A stretch of 64,000 nucleotides of DNA from Erythrobacter colymbi (GTDB lineage: Bacteria > Pseudomonadota > Alphaproteobacteria > Sphingomonadales > Sphingomonadaceae): the NCBI RefSeq assembly GCF_002155685.1, contig NZ_MUYK01000006.1, positions 62,001 through 126,000 of the forward strand. Reading direction: 5' to 3'. Below the pieces are notes generated by a model. The model was not told where the DNA came from and searched no databases. It was given only the letters and a program-made list of their open reading frames with translations. Position 1 is the stretch's first letter, and each line of letters starts with the position of its first letter. A program made the translations under genes and the position numbers. Positions 1-11,866 of this stretch are shown one piece after another.

Positions 1-527
1 TCGGCAAAGCCGGCGCGGCGTTCGAGCTCTTCGATGCGGTCGATGCGGCGGTCGACATGGGTGTCGGCGGCCGGAGCTGCGGCGGGCGCGGCCATTTCGG
101 CCTTGGCGAGTTCGGCGATGCGCGAGGCGATGGCGGTGCGCTTGGCTTCGAGATCGGCGATCACGGTGGCGGCATCCGCGATCTGCTTGCCCAGCGCCTC
201 GGCTGCGGCGGTGGCATCGGCAGCCTTGGCGCGCTCGGCCTCGCGGGTGAGCAGCGCCGCCCGGGCAAGATCCTCGCGCCCGTGGTCGATCGCGATCTTG
301 GCCTTGCCGGTCCATTCCTCGGCGGCGGCGGACAGGCGGGTGGCGCTGTCCTCCATCCGCTCGCGCTGACGTTTGGCCTTGGCGGCATCGCCGTGCAGCG
401 CGATCAGCGTTTCCTCGATCTCCGATTGCAGCAGCCGCAGCATCTTGCGCGGTTCGCCCGCCTTGCTGACGAGGCTGTCGACATTGCTCGAGACAAGCTC
501 GCGCACCCGGATGGCGATGGTGATCAT
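1..527 (-). CDS. pspA: PspA/IM30 family protein (partial, 3' end cut by window edge)
   Basis: Only the first 175 codons are visible; the gene runs off the left edge. The start is the ATG read leftwards from 527 (MITIAIRVRELVSS). The N-terminus matches the PspA pattern: an amphipathic start, then a segment ending in AGEPRKMLRLLQSEIEETL, which corresponds to the family's DPEKM/QEMEDTL region. The rest is charged, alanine-rich and heptad-like, as expected of the long coiled coil. PspA proteins bind stressed inner membranes and, in enterobacteria, restrain the PspF activator; IM30-type members remodel membranes by ESCRT-III-like polymerisation. The gene is divergent from rplK, with about 277 bases between the two starts. 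No sigma-54 promoter was recognised. Family assignment is fairly firm; regulation is not visible. Confidence 0.82.
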   Translation of the reverse strand, partial: MITIAIRVRELVSSNVDSLVSKAGEPRKMLRLLQSEIEETLIALHGDAAKAKRQRERMEDSATRLSAAAEEWTGKAKIAIDHGREDLARAALLTREAERAKAADATAAAEALGKQIADAATVIADLEAKRTAIASRIAELAKAEMAAPAAAPAADTHVDRRIDRIEELERRAGFA

Positions 528-804
528 GGAAAGTCCCCGCTGACTGCTGGAGATCTCGTATCACGCGAGGGTTAATGATTGAAGTCGTTTGCGAAAACCA
601 TCCGCCTCGCTCCGCCGCCCGCCGCATGGCGGGTTACGGCTTGATTTTTCCTCCTCGCCCGACTACCTGCGCGCCTTCGCTCGGGGCCAGCCCCGGGTGA
701 TTCCGTGCGGGAGCCGCTGCATTGCACGCAGCAGGGGCGCTGGACCGCTTAACATGAGCCTTGCTGGAAACAGCCGGGCAACAGTGCGACAGGAGTAAGG
801 CCTC

Positions 805-1236
805 ATGGCCAAGAAAATCGAAGGCTATATCAAGCTGCAGGTGCCCGCGGGCTCTGCCACCCCCTCGCCGCCGATCGGCCCGGCGCTGGGTCAGCGCGGC
901 GTGAACATCATGGAATTCTGCAAGGCGTTCAACGCCGCCACGCAGGAAATGGAAAAGGGCATGCCGATTCCGACCGTGATCACGGTTTACGGCGACCGCT
1001 CGTTCACCTTCGTGACCAAGACCGCCCCGGCGACCTACTTCATCAAGAAGGCCGCCAACCTCAAGTCGGGCTCGAAGGAGCCGGGCAAGGTGTCGGCCGG
1101 AACCATCAAGGTTTCGCAGCTGCGCGAGATCGCCGAAGCCAAGATGGCCGATCTCAACGCGAACGACATCGATCAGGCGATCAAGATCATCGCCGGCAGC
1201 GCCCGCTCGATGGGCCTCGAAGTGGTGGAGGGCTAA
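805..1236 (+). CDS. rplK: 50S ribosomal protein L11
   Basis: This 143-residue protein is L11 at its usual length. It begins [16 protein letters not shown], has the [18 protein letters not shown] segment of the N-terminal factor-binding domain, and a C-terminal RNA-binding domain with [17 protein letters not shown]11 binds 23S rRNA at the GTPase-associated centre and is required for RelA activation. The start is supported by an AGGAG ribosome binding site about 11 bases upstream. rplA follows after four bases, so the pair is one operon. secE and nusG, often found upstream, are absent here; the 277-base leader contains short hairpins and no gene. Confidence 0.98.
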   Translation: MAKKIEGYIKLQVPAGSATPSPPIGPALGQRGVNIMEFCKAFNAATQEMEKGMPIPTVITVYGDRSFTFVTKTAPATYFIKKAANLKSGSKEPGKVSAGTIKVSQLREIAEAKMADLNANDIDQAIKIIAGSARSMGLEVVEG

Positions 1237-1240
1237 GCAC

Positions 1241-1933
1241 ATGGCAAAGATCACCAAGAAGGCGAAGGTTCTGGCCTCGCTCGACCGCGAAAAGCTCTAC
1301 ACCATTGATGAAGCGCTCGGCGTGCTGCGCCAGTTCAAGGGCAAGTTCGACGAGACCGTCGAAGTCGCCATGAACCTCGGCGTCGATCCGCGTCACGCCG
1401 ACCAGATGGTCCGCGGCATGGTCTCGCTGCCCTCGGGCACCGGCAAGGACGTGCGCGTCGCCGTGTTCGCCCGCGGCGACAACGCCGAGAAGGCGCTGGC
1501 CGCCGGTGCCGACAAGGTCGGTGCCGAAGACCTGCTCGAGGACATGCAGAACGGCAACCTCGACTATGACCGCGTGATCGCCTCGCCCGACATGATGGGC
1601 ATCGTCGGTCGCCTCGGCAAGGTGCTCGGCCCCAAGGGCCTGATGCCGAACCCGAAGCTCGGCACCGTGACCCCGAACGTCGCCCAGGCGGTGAAGGACG
1701 CGAAGGCCGGCCAGGTCGAGTTCCGCGTGGAAAAGCAGGGCATCATCCACTCGGGCATCGGCAAGCTCAGCTTCTCGGACGACGCGCTGAAGGCGAACTT
1801 CAAGGCGCTGACCGAAGCGGTTGTGAAGTCGAAGCCCTCGGGTGCCAAGGGCAAGTACGTCCGCAAGGTCTCGCTGACCTCGTCGATGGGCCCGGGCCTC
1901 AAGGTCGACCTGAGCGAGGTCGAAGGGGCGTAA
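1241..1933 (+). CDS. rplA: 50S ribosomal protein L1
   Basis: This is a 230-residue protein of standard L1 length. Diagnostic segments are [20 protein letters not shown] near the middle and [18 protein letters not shown] towards the end. L1 binds the L1 stalk of 23S rRNA, helps release deacylated tRNA and, in other bacteria, represses its own rplK-rplA message. It starts four bases after rplK ends, so the genes are co-transcribed. A strong hairpin with a T tract lies 36 bases downstream and closes the operon. Confidence 0.98.
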   Translation: MAKITKKAKVLASLDREKLYTIDEALGVLRQFKGKFDETVEVAMNLGVDPRHADQMVRGMVSLPSGTGKDVRVAVFARGDNAEKALAAGADKVGAEDLLEDMQNGNLDYDRVIASPDMMGIVGRLGKVLGPKGLMPNPKLGTVTPNVAQAVKDAKAGQVEFRVEKQGIIHSGIGKLSFSDDALKANFKALTEAVVKSKPSGAKGKYVRKVSLTSSMGPGLKVDLSEVEGA

Positions 1934-1969
1934 GCTCCTTTATCCAGCAGCCCAGCTGACAGCATTTCA

Positions 1970-2003
1970 GGGGTCGGAAGCATCGCGCTTCCGGCCCCTT
2001 TTG
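1970..2003 (+). terminator. Rho-independent terminator of rplK-rplA
   Basis: An 11-bp stem (GGGGTCGGAAG with CTTCCGGCCCC, one G-T pair) closes a 7-base loop and is followed by TTTT. It sits just after the rplA stop. Confidence 0.85.
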
Positions 2004-2127
2004 CTTTGCGTTTCAGGGATAAGTCATCCGCCCCCTTGTCATCGGCGCGGCCTAACCCATGTGAATATGCGTAGTGCGCGGCGCCCCTCTCCCCACCCCG
2101 CCGCGCTTCGAGAAAGAGGTCCGCTTC

Positions 2128-2433
2128 ATGCCCGTTTCCTCCGAACGCCTGTCCGGTTGGCTTTCGACCAAGTGGCTGGTCTCGGGCGTGGCTCTGGTGG
2201 CGGACGCGTTGCTGCTCAACTACGACCTGCGCCTCGGCCTTGCCGCGGCGGTGCTGATCGCGGTTGTGGCGTTGGTGTGGATCTATATCGCGCTGCGGTT
2301 CGGATCATTGAGCGGGGTGCCCTCGGTGCGCTCGCCGCTGATGGAGCGTTCGCGCCTGCAGGCCGCCAACCGGCGCAAGGCTGAGCGGCTGTCAGGCCCG
2401 GAGCAGGGCGCGGATCCGGCCGAGCGCCCCTGA
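2128..2433 (+). CDS. Small membrane protein, unknown function
   Basis: This 101-residue protein has two hydrophobic stretches (about residues 14-30 and 31-55) and a basic C-terminal tail ([13 protein letters not shown]). An ATG at 2074 in the same frame would add 18 residues, but the ATG at 2128 is preferred because GAAAGAGG lies 9 bases before it. The last 42 bases overlap the end of the convergent GNAT-type gene. No family was recognised. Being short and overlapped, it could be a false gene, but the clean membrane-helix pattern and the ribosome binding site favour a real one. Confidence 0.55.
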   Translation: MPVSSERLSGWLSTKWLVSGVALVADALLLNYDLRLGLAAAVLIAVVALVWIYIALRFGSLSGVPSVRSPLMERSRLQAANRRKAERLSGPEQGADPAERP

Positions 2434-3294
2434 CCGCGCCGCCAGCGCCTTCGCGCCGGCCACCCCGGCATCGAACCCGGCCCGCGCGCCCAGCAGGGTG
2501 CGGTTGGCAAGCGTCGGTTCGAGCAGCACGAGGCTCGCGCAAGTTGCGCTGTGGGTGCCGAACATCGCCTTGTGCGCGCCCTCGCCCTCGGTGAAGTCAA
2601 ACCAGCGGTAGCGCCTTTCCGCGAACAGGCGTTCGAGCGCGTCCATCTGGAGCACCGTGCCGACCGAAAGCCGCGCCCAGTCGGGATCGTAACCGAGATG
2701 GGCATAGACCAGCGTCTCCCCCTCGACCGGCAGCGATAGATAGGCGACCGCCTGTCCGCCCGCGTGGAGCAGGAAGGCGCGCATCCGGTCGGCCTCGGCC
2801 GCCTCCAGCATCGTGCGGCGGGCTTCGGGCGTATCGGGCAGTCCTGCATCGAGCAGCCGCGCCTGATAGGTGCGGGCCGAGAGCGGGAGGGCTGCGGCGA
2901 GGAAGGCCTCGATCTCGGCCGGGGTTCGGTGTTCAGTGACGGTGTAGCCGCCCGGCACCTCGTCTGCGAGCTTGCGCGCCTTGCGCCGCAGGGTCGAGCG
3001 GGTCTTGCCCGAGAACCGCGCGAGGTAGGCATCGAAGGACTGCCCCATGTCGATATAGTGGCGGCGGTAGTCCTGCCGCCCGCCCGCGATGACGCCGGGA
3101 TAGCGCGCGGCGACCTCGGCCAGCCGCTCGGCCGGGGCGGAAAGCACGCGCACCCCGTCAGGCCCGCTTGGAGGAGCGGGGGGCAGGGTGCCGGCGAGCA
3201 CATCCTCAAGATTGAAGCTCCAGGTCGACAGCGCGCGCGGCACACTCACGAGCCGCCGCGAACCCAGCGTGAAATCGATCGCCGCCCTGCCCAC
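2392..3294 (-). CDS. GNAT-fold acetyltransferase, CelD/BcsL-like
   Basis: This 300-residue protein resembles the CelD/BcsL or Acetyltransf_6 class of GNAT proteins, often linked to exopolysaccharide or cell-surface synthesis. The segment FSGKTRSTLRRKARKL (about residues 93-108) is typical of the class. The second half carries the aminoacyl-transferase-like pattern YLSLPVEGETLVYAHLGYD, then TVLQMDALERLF and RWFDFTEGEGAHKAMFG. It lies 12 bases downstream of the polysaccharide deacetylase-like gene on the same strand, so the two probably act on one surface glycan. The substrate cannot be told from the sequence. FemAB-like peptidoglycan transferases share this fold and are the main alternative. 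Confidence 0.75.
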   Translation of the reverse strand: MGRAAIDFTLGSRRLVSVPRALSTWSFNLEDVLAGTLPPAPPSGPDGVRVLSAPAERLAEVAARYPGVIAGGRQDYRRHYIDMGQSFDAYLARFSGKTRSTLRRKARKLADEVPGGYTVTEHRTPAEIEAFLAAALPLSARTYQARLLDAGLPDTPEARRTMLEAAEADRMRAFLLHAGGQAVAYLSLPVEGETLVYAHLGYDPDWARLSVGTVLQMDALERLFAERRYRWFDFTEGEGAHKAMFGTHSATCASLVLLEPTLANRTLLGARAGFDAGVAGAKALAARSGALGRIRALLRA

Positions 3295-3306
3295 GTCCGC
3301 CCGCTC

Positions 3307-4287
3307 CTAAAGCGCCCCGTAGAGCGCGTTGGAGACCAGCTGCTCGGCCAGCCTGCGTCCGGTGCGCACCGGGTTCGCCGGAAGCGGCTGATAGGCCCCG
3401 CCGGTCAGGCGCAGCGTCGGCGGGCTTTCGGCATAGGTGCCGGTCTCGACCCCGCGCATCGTCGCCAGCGCTCTGACGAGATCGGTAAAGCGGCGGCGCA
3501 CGATGTGGTTCACCGCCATCTTGCGGCGGTTGATGAGTTCGAAGGAGTGGCTCACCAGCGTGAAGCTGCCGCGCCCGCTGTCGCGCGCATGGCTGATCGC
3601 GCAGAGCATTTCGCGCAGGGTCAGCGCGGTGATCTGGGCGTGGCGCAGGCCGCCGCCGAGGGTGCCGATGGTGCCGACCGGCACTTCGAGCACGCCCATG
3701 TGGCCCACCGGATCGCGGTCGTCGCGGCCCAGCCCGATGCGGCACGCGCTGGCGCCGACGAGGGCGGGGCAGTGGCTCGAATCGTAATCGATCCCGATCG
3801 CCGCCAGCGCGCGCAACGTGTCGTCGTTCGCACCGTAATTGCCCGCGCGGAAGGCGACCGGCGCGGGGGCGCCCGCTGCGATCAGCGTCGTGCGGGCATA
3901 GTCGAGGATCGCGCATTGCTCCTCGAAGGGGAAATCGGCGAGGTTCTGCCCTGTCGCCCTCGAGGCGAGCGGATTGGCCGGACCGGCATGGCGCAGCCAT
4001 TCGGTGTGGCAGTGCAGCTGCACGTCCTGCCCGGCTTCGACGATCGGGCCGACCACATCCTCGATCGCGGCCACGCCCCACACCAGCGCGGGCATGGGGT
4101 CGACGAAGAACACCGCCTTCTGGCCGTGCTCGCGCAGCAAGGCGAGCTTGTGGCTGACGCCGGCGGGGCCTTCGGGGGTGTCGCAGGAAATCGAGCGGGC
4201 GAAATTGTCCGCCCGGTCGGCGGCACCCGGGCCGGTGTAGAGCCCGGAGGAATACTCGGTGTCGATCGTGATGAACACGCGGGTCAT
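3307..4287 (-). CDS. Polysaccharide deacetylase-like (NodB-fold) protein
   Basis: This 326-residue protein starts MTRVFITIDTEYSSG; an in-frame ATG six codons upstream is less likely. The early Asp in FITIDTEY and the HCHTEW segment (about residues 95-100) match the Asp and metal-binding His motifs of NodB-type polysaccharide deacetylases. FRAGNYGANDDTLRAL matches the later conserved Arg/Gly loop, and a late His in LVSHSFEL could complete the site. Such enzymes remove N- or O-acetyl groups from surface glycans. No signal peptide is visible, which suggests action on a cytoplasmic lipid-linked precursor. The gene precedes the GNAT-type gene in a two-gene unit. The family is firm; the substrate is unknown. 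Confidence 0.8.
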   Translation of the reverse strand: MTRVFITIDTEYSSGLYTGPGAADRADNFARSISCDTPEGPAGVSHKLALLREHGQKAVFFVDPMPALVWGVAAIEDVVGPIVEAGQDVQLHCHTEWLRHAGPANPLASRATGQNLADFPFEEQCAILDYARTTLIAAGAPAPVAFRAGNYGANDDTLRALAAIGIDYDSSHCPALVGASACRIGLGRDDRDPVGHMGVLEVPVGTIGTLGGGLRHAQITALTLREMLCAISHARDSGRGSFTLVSHSFELINRRKMAVNHIVRRRFTDLVRALATMRGVETGTYAESPPTLRLTGGAYQPLPANPVRTGRRLAEQLVSNALYGAL

Positions 4288-4365
4288 GGGACTCGCCTGT
4301 AGCACCAGAGGGTTAAGGGGAGGTGATGTTATCTCTTGCCCTGCCCCGCAATGGGACGGGCGCGG

Positions 4366-5127
4366 TCAGATGCCGCCGGGCGTCGTCTCGTAACCCTGCG
4401 CGGCGAGCCCCTCGGCCAGCGTCGCCGAGCAGGCCGCAAGGTCATCCGCGCTGGTCGAGCGGATCACGAAATTCGCGCCCACCCGGCCTTCGCGGAAGAA
4501 GGGGTAGGAGCCGATCTGGCAGGTGTCGTAAGCCGCCTCGGTCTGGCGCAGGATATCGGCGACCTCGCTTTCGGGGATCCATCCGCCGAGCGTTTCCGAC
4601 AGGAGCGGCGCGCCGCCTTCGAGCTGGCCGGTGAGCGCGTCGAGCATGCCTGCGGTGATGTGCGGGACGCCCGCCATCAGGAACAGGTTGCCGCGCCGGA
4701 TGCCGGGCGCGCCGGACATGCGGTTGGGGATCAGCTCGGAGCCTTCGGGCACGCGCGCCATGCGCAGGCGCCCTTCGTTGAGCCCGCCGCGGGTGGCGTA
4801 ATAGCGCTCCAGCAGCGCGCGGGCGTCGGGGTGGATGACCACCGGCACGCCGAGCGCGGCGGCGACGGCATCGACGGTGATGTCGTCATGCGTCGGCCCG
4901 ATCCCGCCGGTGGTGAAGAGGTAGTCGTAGGCCGCCCGCAGCGCGTTCACCGCCTCGACGATCCGCGCCTCGACGTCGGGCACCACCCGCACTTCGGCCA
5001 GGCGAATGCCCTGCACCTGCAGCCAGGATGCCACCTGCGCGATGTTCTTGTCCTGCGTGCGGCCGGAGAGGATTTCGTCGCCGATGACGATAAGCCCGGC
5101 GGTCCAGATCTTGTCGGGAGAGGTCAT
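4366..5127 (-). CDS. CinA N-terminal / MoaB-like molybdopterin-binding-fold protein
   Basis: This 253-residue protein has the MoCF-biosynthesis fold found at the N-terminus of CinA: GLIVIGDEILSGRTQDKN at the start, RVVPD, and TTGGIGPTHDDITVDA (about residues 72-87). The C-terminal CinA nicotinamide-nucleotide amidase domain is absent, so this is the stand-alone short form common in alphaproteobacteria. Full CinA proteins are tied to NAD recycling (NMN deamidase and ADP-ribose pyrophosphatase); for the short form the role is inferred only. The start has moderate support. The gene stands alone between the deacetylase unit and a repeat element. Confidence 0.85.
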   Translation of the reverse strand: MTSPDKIWTAGLIVIGDEILSGRTQDKNIAQVASWLQVQGIRLAEVRVVPDVEARIVEAVNALRAAYDYLFTTGGIGPTHDDITVDAVAAALGVPVVIHPDARALLERYYATRGGLNEGRLRMARVPEGSELIPNRMSGAPGIRRGNLFLMAGVPHITAGMLDALTGQLEGGAPLLSETLGGWIPESEVADILRQTEAAYDTCQIGSYPFFREGRVGANFVIRSTSADDLAACSATLAEGLAAQGYETTPGGI

Positions 5128-5162
5128 GGGTGGAGGTTAGGCGAAGGTGGGGGAAACGACTA

Positions 5163-5297
5163 GCCCCCTCCTTTTCAAAGGAGGGGGTTGGGGGTGGTTG
5201 CGCGGGCCGGAGGCTCGCGCCTTGCGGCCTGCACCACCCCGCTGCGACTAGGCGCCAAGCCGCCAAGTCTCGCGGCCCTCCTCTGAAGAGGAGGGCG
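5163..5297. repeat. Paired-hairpin intergenic repeat, copy A
   Basis: Two perfect hairpins (5164-5187 with an 11-bp stem and 5275-5296 with a 10-bp stem, both GGAGGG-type) flank an 85-base core. The core includes GCCGCCAAGTCTCG, which recurs in inverted orientation in copy B at 17184-17321. It fills the gap between two minus-strand genes and contains no coding sequence. Confidence 0.8.
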
Positions 5298-5305
5298 GAC
5301 CAGCG

Positions 5306-6814
5306 CTACTCCGCCGCTTCCAGCTGCTCGTCGGCCCCCCGCGCATTCGCGCCGGGCTTGGTGAAGGTCAGGATGCCGTCGGTCAGCGGGTCGTCCTTCA
5401 TGCGCTTGCGGTCGACCACATATTCCTGGTTGAGGCGCCACGGATAGCTGACCGAGTTGCGCGGCATGATGTGCTTGCCGCGCTGGATATAGCCGCTCGA
5501 GAAATCGAACACGTCGTCCTCGGTGATCGCGGCCTCGCCCTGCGGGGTCAGCACCGGCGTGGCTATGGTCGCGCCGGTCGCGCGCATGTGCTCAAGCACG
5601 CGGCAGACATAGTCCGAGTTGATGTCGGCGCGCAGCGTCCAGCTGGCGTTCAAGTACCCGAACACCACCGCAAGGTTGGGCAGGTTCGAGAACATGCAGC
5701 CCTTGTAGTAGAACCGCTCGTGGAACTTCACCGCCTCGCCATCGACGCGCACGTCGATCTTGCCGGCGACCGCGAGCTTCAGGCCCGTCGCCGTGACGAC
5801 GATGTCGGCGGGAAGGAAGGTGCCGTCGGTCAGACGCACGCCGCCCTTCTCGAACTTGGCGATATGGCCGGTGACCACATCGGCCTTGCCCGCCTTCATC
5901 GCGCGGAACAAGTCCTCGTCGGGCACCAGACACAGGCGCTGTTCCCACGGATTGTAGGGCGGGGTGAAGGCGTCCTTGTTGTAATCCGGCCCGAGCGACT
6001 TCTCGATCTTCTTGTAGAGCGCGTCCTTCACCTTCTGCGGATTGTCGCGCGCCAGCTTGAAGCTGAAGTCCTGCATCTTGATGTTCTTGAACCGGGTCAG
6101 CCGGTAGGCGAGCTTTTCCGGCAGCACCGCGCGCAGGAAGTTCGCCACCGCATCCTTGGCGGGGCGGGTGAACATCCAGGTCGGGGTGCGCTGGAGCATC
6201 GTCACATGCGCCGCCTCGCGTGCCATCGAGGGGACGATGGTCACCGCGGTCGCGCCCGAGCCGATCACGACAACGCGCTTGTCCTTGTAATCGAGGTTTT
6301 CGGGCCAGAACTGCGGGTGCAGCACCTGCCCTTCGAACTCGCCGAAATCGAAGCCGGGATCATAGGGCTCGTCGTAATCGTAATAGCCCGAGCCGAGGTA
6401 CAGGAAGTTGGCCGTCAGATGCGTGCGGCTGCCGTCGGCCTTTTCCATTTCGACATGCCAGCGTGCGTCATCGTGGTGGAAGTCGGCGCTGACGACCTTG
6501 TGGCCGAAGCGGATGTGCTGGCGGATGCCGCGCTCGTCGACGATCCGGTCGAGATATTCGAGGATCGCGGGCGCATCGGCGATGGACTTTTCATGCCGCC
6601 ACGGCTCGAAATCGAAGCCCAGCGTGTGCATGTCGCTGTCCGAGCGGATGCCGGGATAGCGGAACAGGTCCCACGTCCCGCCGAGATTGTCGCGCCGCTC
6701 GACGATTGCATAGGAATGGTGCGGGGCCTTCATCCCCATATGCGCGGCCATGCCGATGCCGGAAATGCCGGCACCGACGATCAGGACGTCGAAATCAGGC
6801 GGTGTTGCGAGCAT
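5306..6814 (-). CDS. Flavin-containing (Baeyer-Villiger-type) monooxygenase
   Basis: This 502-residue protein starts MLATPPDFDVLIVGAG, where the start places the FAD-binding GAGISG at residues 14-19. The Baeyer-Villiger fingerprint is intact: FEGQVLHPQFW at residues 160-170 fits FxGxxxHxxxW. A second dinucleotide motif GSGATA (about 185-190) should bind NADPH. The N-terminal LGGTWDLFRYPGIRSDSDM is typical of class B flavoprotein monooxygenases of the EthA/cyclohexanone type. The enzyme should insert oxygen into ketones or oxidise heteroatoms using NADPH and O2; the substrate is unknown. An in-frame start 27 codons upstream would add a sequence unrelated to the family. A divergent TonB receptor starts 127 bases away. 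It appears cytosolic. Confidence 0.9.
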   Translation of the reverse strand: MLATPPDFDVLIVGAGISGIGMAAHMGMKAPHHSYAIVERRDNLGGTWDLFRYPGIRSDSDMHTLGFDFEPWRHEKSIADAPAILEYLDRIVDERGIRQHIRFGHKVVSADFHHDDARWHVEMEKADGSRTHLTANFLYLGSGYYDYDEPYDPGFDFGEFEGQVLHPQFWPENLDYKDKRVVVIGSGATAVTIVPSMAREAAHVTMLQRTPTWMFTRPAKDAVANFLRAVLPEKLAYRLTRFKNIKMQDFSFKLARDNPQKVKDALYKKIEKSLGPDYNKDAFTPPYNPWEQRLCLVPDEDLFRAMKAGKADVVTGHIAKFEKGGVRLTDGTFLPADIVVTATGLKLAVAGKIDVRVDGEAVKFHERFYYKGCMFSNLPNLAVVFGYLNASWTLRADINSDYVCRVLEHMRATGATIATPVLTPQGEAAITEDDVFDFSSGYIQRGKHIMPRNSVSYPWRLNQEYVVDRKRMKDDPLTDGILTFTKPGANARGADEQLEAAE

Positions 6815-6941
6815 GACGGGGCCTCTCTCTCCCTTGTTGACACCGATGTAACCACACCCCTTTCGCAAAAGCGAGTCTCGAATGGCAAATTGCAACTGAC
6901 TTTGTGGTGACGCGTGGCGGTGCAGGCTCTAAGGCCGCGCC

Positions 6942-8984
6942 ATGACTTTCCGTGCCCGCCTGCTCGCCTGCGTTCTGCTGCTCCCCCTCGCCGCGCCGCT
7001 GGCCGCGCAGGACGAAGGGGACGGGGCGGCCGAGGGGCAGCTGCCTGAAGACGCCCCCGAGGAGATCATCGTCACCGGCAGGGGCCTGGATGCCGCGCTT
7101 TCGACCGGGATCTACGCCACCACCACGCTCGAGCGCGAGACGATTATCGCCAGCCCCTCGGGCCGGATCGAGGATGTGCTGCGCGGCGTCGCGGGCTTCC
7201 AGCAGTTCCGCCGCTCGGATAGCCGCTCCTCGAACCCGAGCGCGCAAGGGGTGACGCTGCGGGCGCTGGGCGGCAACGCCACGAGCCGCGCGCTGGTGCT
7301 ATTGGACGGGGTGCCGATTGCCGATCCGTTCTTCGGCTATATCCCCCTTTCGGCCATCGCCCCCGAGACCCTCGGCACGATCCGCGTGACGCGCGGCGGC
7401 GGGTCGGGGCCGTTCGGCGCGGGCGCGCTGGCGGGGACGATCGAGCTCGAAAGCGCGGAGCCGGGCGAGGCCTTCCTCGGCAGCGCCGCGATCAACAGCC
7501 GCGCCGAGACCGAGGCGAGCGGGGTGCTGACGCAAAGGCTCGGGCGCGGGTTCGCGGTCGCGAGCGGGCGCTGGGACCGGGGGCAGGGGTTCTTCACCAC
7601 GCCTGACAGCCAGCGCGTCCCCGCCACCGCGCGCGCCGCCTTTGACAGCTGGAACGCCGCCCTGCGTACCGCCGCGCCGCTCACCGACACGGTCGAGGTG
7701 CAGGCGCGCGTCGCCGTGTTCCGCGATGCCCGCACGCTGCGCTTCCGGGGTGCGGATTCCACCAGCGAAGGCGAGGAAGCCTCGATCCGCTTCGTCGGGC
7801 GCGGGGCCTGGCAGTTCGACGCGCTCGCCTATGTCCAGAGCCGCGACTTCTCGAACATCGTCATCTCCTCGACCCGCTTCACCCCCACGCTCGACCAGCG
7901 CCGTACGCCCTCCACCGGCATCGGCGGCAAGTTCGAGCTGCGCCCGCCGATCCTCGAAGGGCACGACATCCGCATCGGCGCCGACTATCGCCGTGCCGAC
8001 GGGGAGTTGCAGGAAGAGGCATTGAACGCCGTCACCGGCCGCATCACCGAGCGCCGCCGCGCCGGGGGCGCAACCGCCAATCTCGGGATCTTCCTCGAAG
8101 ACGACTGGCAGATCGGGCCGCTGACGGTGAACGGCGGCCTGCGCGCTGACCGTTCCAGCATCACCGGCGGTTTCTACCGCGCGGTCTCGGCCACCACCGG
8201 GGCCGTGGTGGGAGAGGTCAACGCCGCCGACCGCGCAGACTGGTCGCTGAGCTGGCGCGCGGGCGCGCAGGTCTATGCCACCCGCCGGCTCGATCTGCGC
8301 GCGGCGGCCTATACCGGCCTGCGCCTGCCGACCCTCAACGAGCTCTACCGCCCCTTCGTGGTGTTCCCCGTCACCACCGAGGCCAACGCCGATCTCGGCA
8401 ACGAGCGGCTGCGCGGGTTCGAGATCGGGCTCGACTGGCAGCCGGTCAATGCCGTGGTGCTCTCGCTCACCGCCTTCGACAACAAGGTGAAGAACGCTAT
8501 CGCCAACGTCACCATCGGCCCCAACCTTCGCCGCCGGGCGAACCTGCCCGCGATCGACGCGCGCGGGATCGAGGCCAATGTGGCGGCGAAGTTCGGGCAG
8601 GTGAGCCTCGACGGCGCGCTCGCCTGGACCGATGCCGAAGTGCAGGGCAGCGGGCTTTCCGCCGATCTCGACGGCAAGCGTCCCGCGCAGACTCCCGAAT
8701 TGGCTGCCACCCTCACGCTCGGGTGGGAGCCCGCGCCGGGCTGGCGGGTGGCCGGAACGCTGCGCCATGTGTCCTCGCAATTCGAGGATGACCGCCAGAC
8801 CGACCGACTCGCACCGGCGACCACGATCGACGCATTTCTGGCCGCGCCGCTCGCCGGACGGCTGTCGCTGGTGCTGCGCGGCGAAAATCTCGGCGGCGAG
8901 ACGATCGTCACCCGCAACCAGGGCGGGTCGATCGATCTGGGCGTTCCGCGGACGCTGTGGCTGGGTTTACGCTACGGCTTCTGA
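6942..8984 (+). CDS. TonB-dependent outer-membrane receptor
   Basis: This 680-residue protein has a signal peptide (MTFRARLLACVLLLPLAAPLAAQ), a TonB box EEIIVTG at residues 40-46, a plug domain with VTLRALGGNATSRALVLLDG and IRVTRGGGSGPFGAGALAGTI, and a beta-barrel that ends in LGLRYGF with the expected terminal Phe. It imports a scarce ligand across the outer membrane using TonB energy. At this length it resembles the BtuB/siderophore size class rather than the 800-1000 residue glycan receptors. Ligand unknown: no cobalamin riboswitch or Fur box was recognised in the 127-base upstream gap. The ribosome binding site is weak. Confidence 0.92.
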   Translation: MTFRARLLACVLLLPLAAPLAAQDEGDGAAEGQLPEDAPEEIIVTGRGLDAALSTGIYATTTLERETIIASPSGRIEDVLRGVAGFQQFRRSDSRSSNPSAQGVTLRALGGNATSRALVLLDGVPIADPFFGYIPLSAIAPETLGTIRVTRGGGSGPFGAGALAGTIELESAEPGEAFLGSAAINSRAETEASGVLTQRLGRGFAVASGRWDRGQGFFTTPDSQRVPATARAAFDSWNAALRTAAPLTDTVEVQARVAVFRDARTLRFRGADSTSEGEEASIRFVGRGAWQFDALAYVQSRDFSNIVISSTRFTPTLDQRRTPSTGIGGKFELRPPILEGHDIRIGADYRRADGELQEEALNAVTGRITERRRAGGATANLGIFLEDDWQIGPLTVNGGLRADRSSITGGFYRAVSATTGAVVGEVNAADRADWSLSWRAGAQVYATRRLDLRAAAYTGLRLPTLNELYRPFVVFPVTTEANADLGNERLRGFEIGLDWQPVNAVVLSLTAFDNKVKNAIANVTIGPNLRRRANLPAIDARGIEANVAAKFGQVSLDGALAWTDAEVQGSGLSADLDGKRPAQTPELAATLTLGWEPAPGWRVAGTLRHVSSQFEDDRQTDRLAPATTIDAFLAAPLAGRLSLVLRGENLGGETIVTRNQGGSIDLGVPRTLWLGLRYGF

Positions 8985-8999
8985 ACATCATCGCTGGCA

Positions 9000-9079
9000 G
9001 GGCAATAATGTTGCCCGGCCACTCTGTATGGCGACGTCATGCTGCGTCGCAGCGAACAATGTGGCATTTATGCTACAAT
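9000..9079 (+). promoter_or_regulatory. Possible regulatory region of the second TonB receptor
   Basis: This gap holds a GGGCAA/TTGCCC hairpin (9000-9016), a perfect odd palindrome GCTGCGTCGCAGC (9041-9053) and a TACAAT sequence (9074-9079) that could be a -10 box. No regulator is identified. Confidence 0.3.
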
Positions 9080-9191
9080 CCTGCATTAACTTGGCCTGAG
9101 ACTCTTGTGAGGCCGCGCGACGCTGATAGGTTCCGTCCCCGCTACCAAGTCCGGCAGAAAAGACCGGCTGGCATCTGGAGAGAGGGACCCC

Positions 9192-11786
<2,595 letters not shown>

Positions 11787-11809
11787 TCGCGCAGAACAGT
11801 TAGCTCCGC

Positions 11810-11866
11810 AAAGGAGCGGGAGAGGGGGGCGGCTCGGGCGACCGGGTCGCTCCTTTCTTTTTTGTT
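11810..11866 (+). terminator. Terminator after TonB receptor
   Basis: AAAGGAGCG (11810-11818) pairs with CGCTCCTTT (11848-11856) and is followed by CTTTTTT. The loop is long (29 bases) but GC-rich. Confidence 0.6.

Noticed and set aside
2764-4302. Long open frame opposite the polysaccharide deacetylase and GNAT genes
   Set aside because: It lies antisense to genes with clear motifs; in high-GC DNA such shadow frames are common, and its product is Arg/Gly-rich without any domain.
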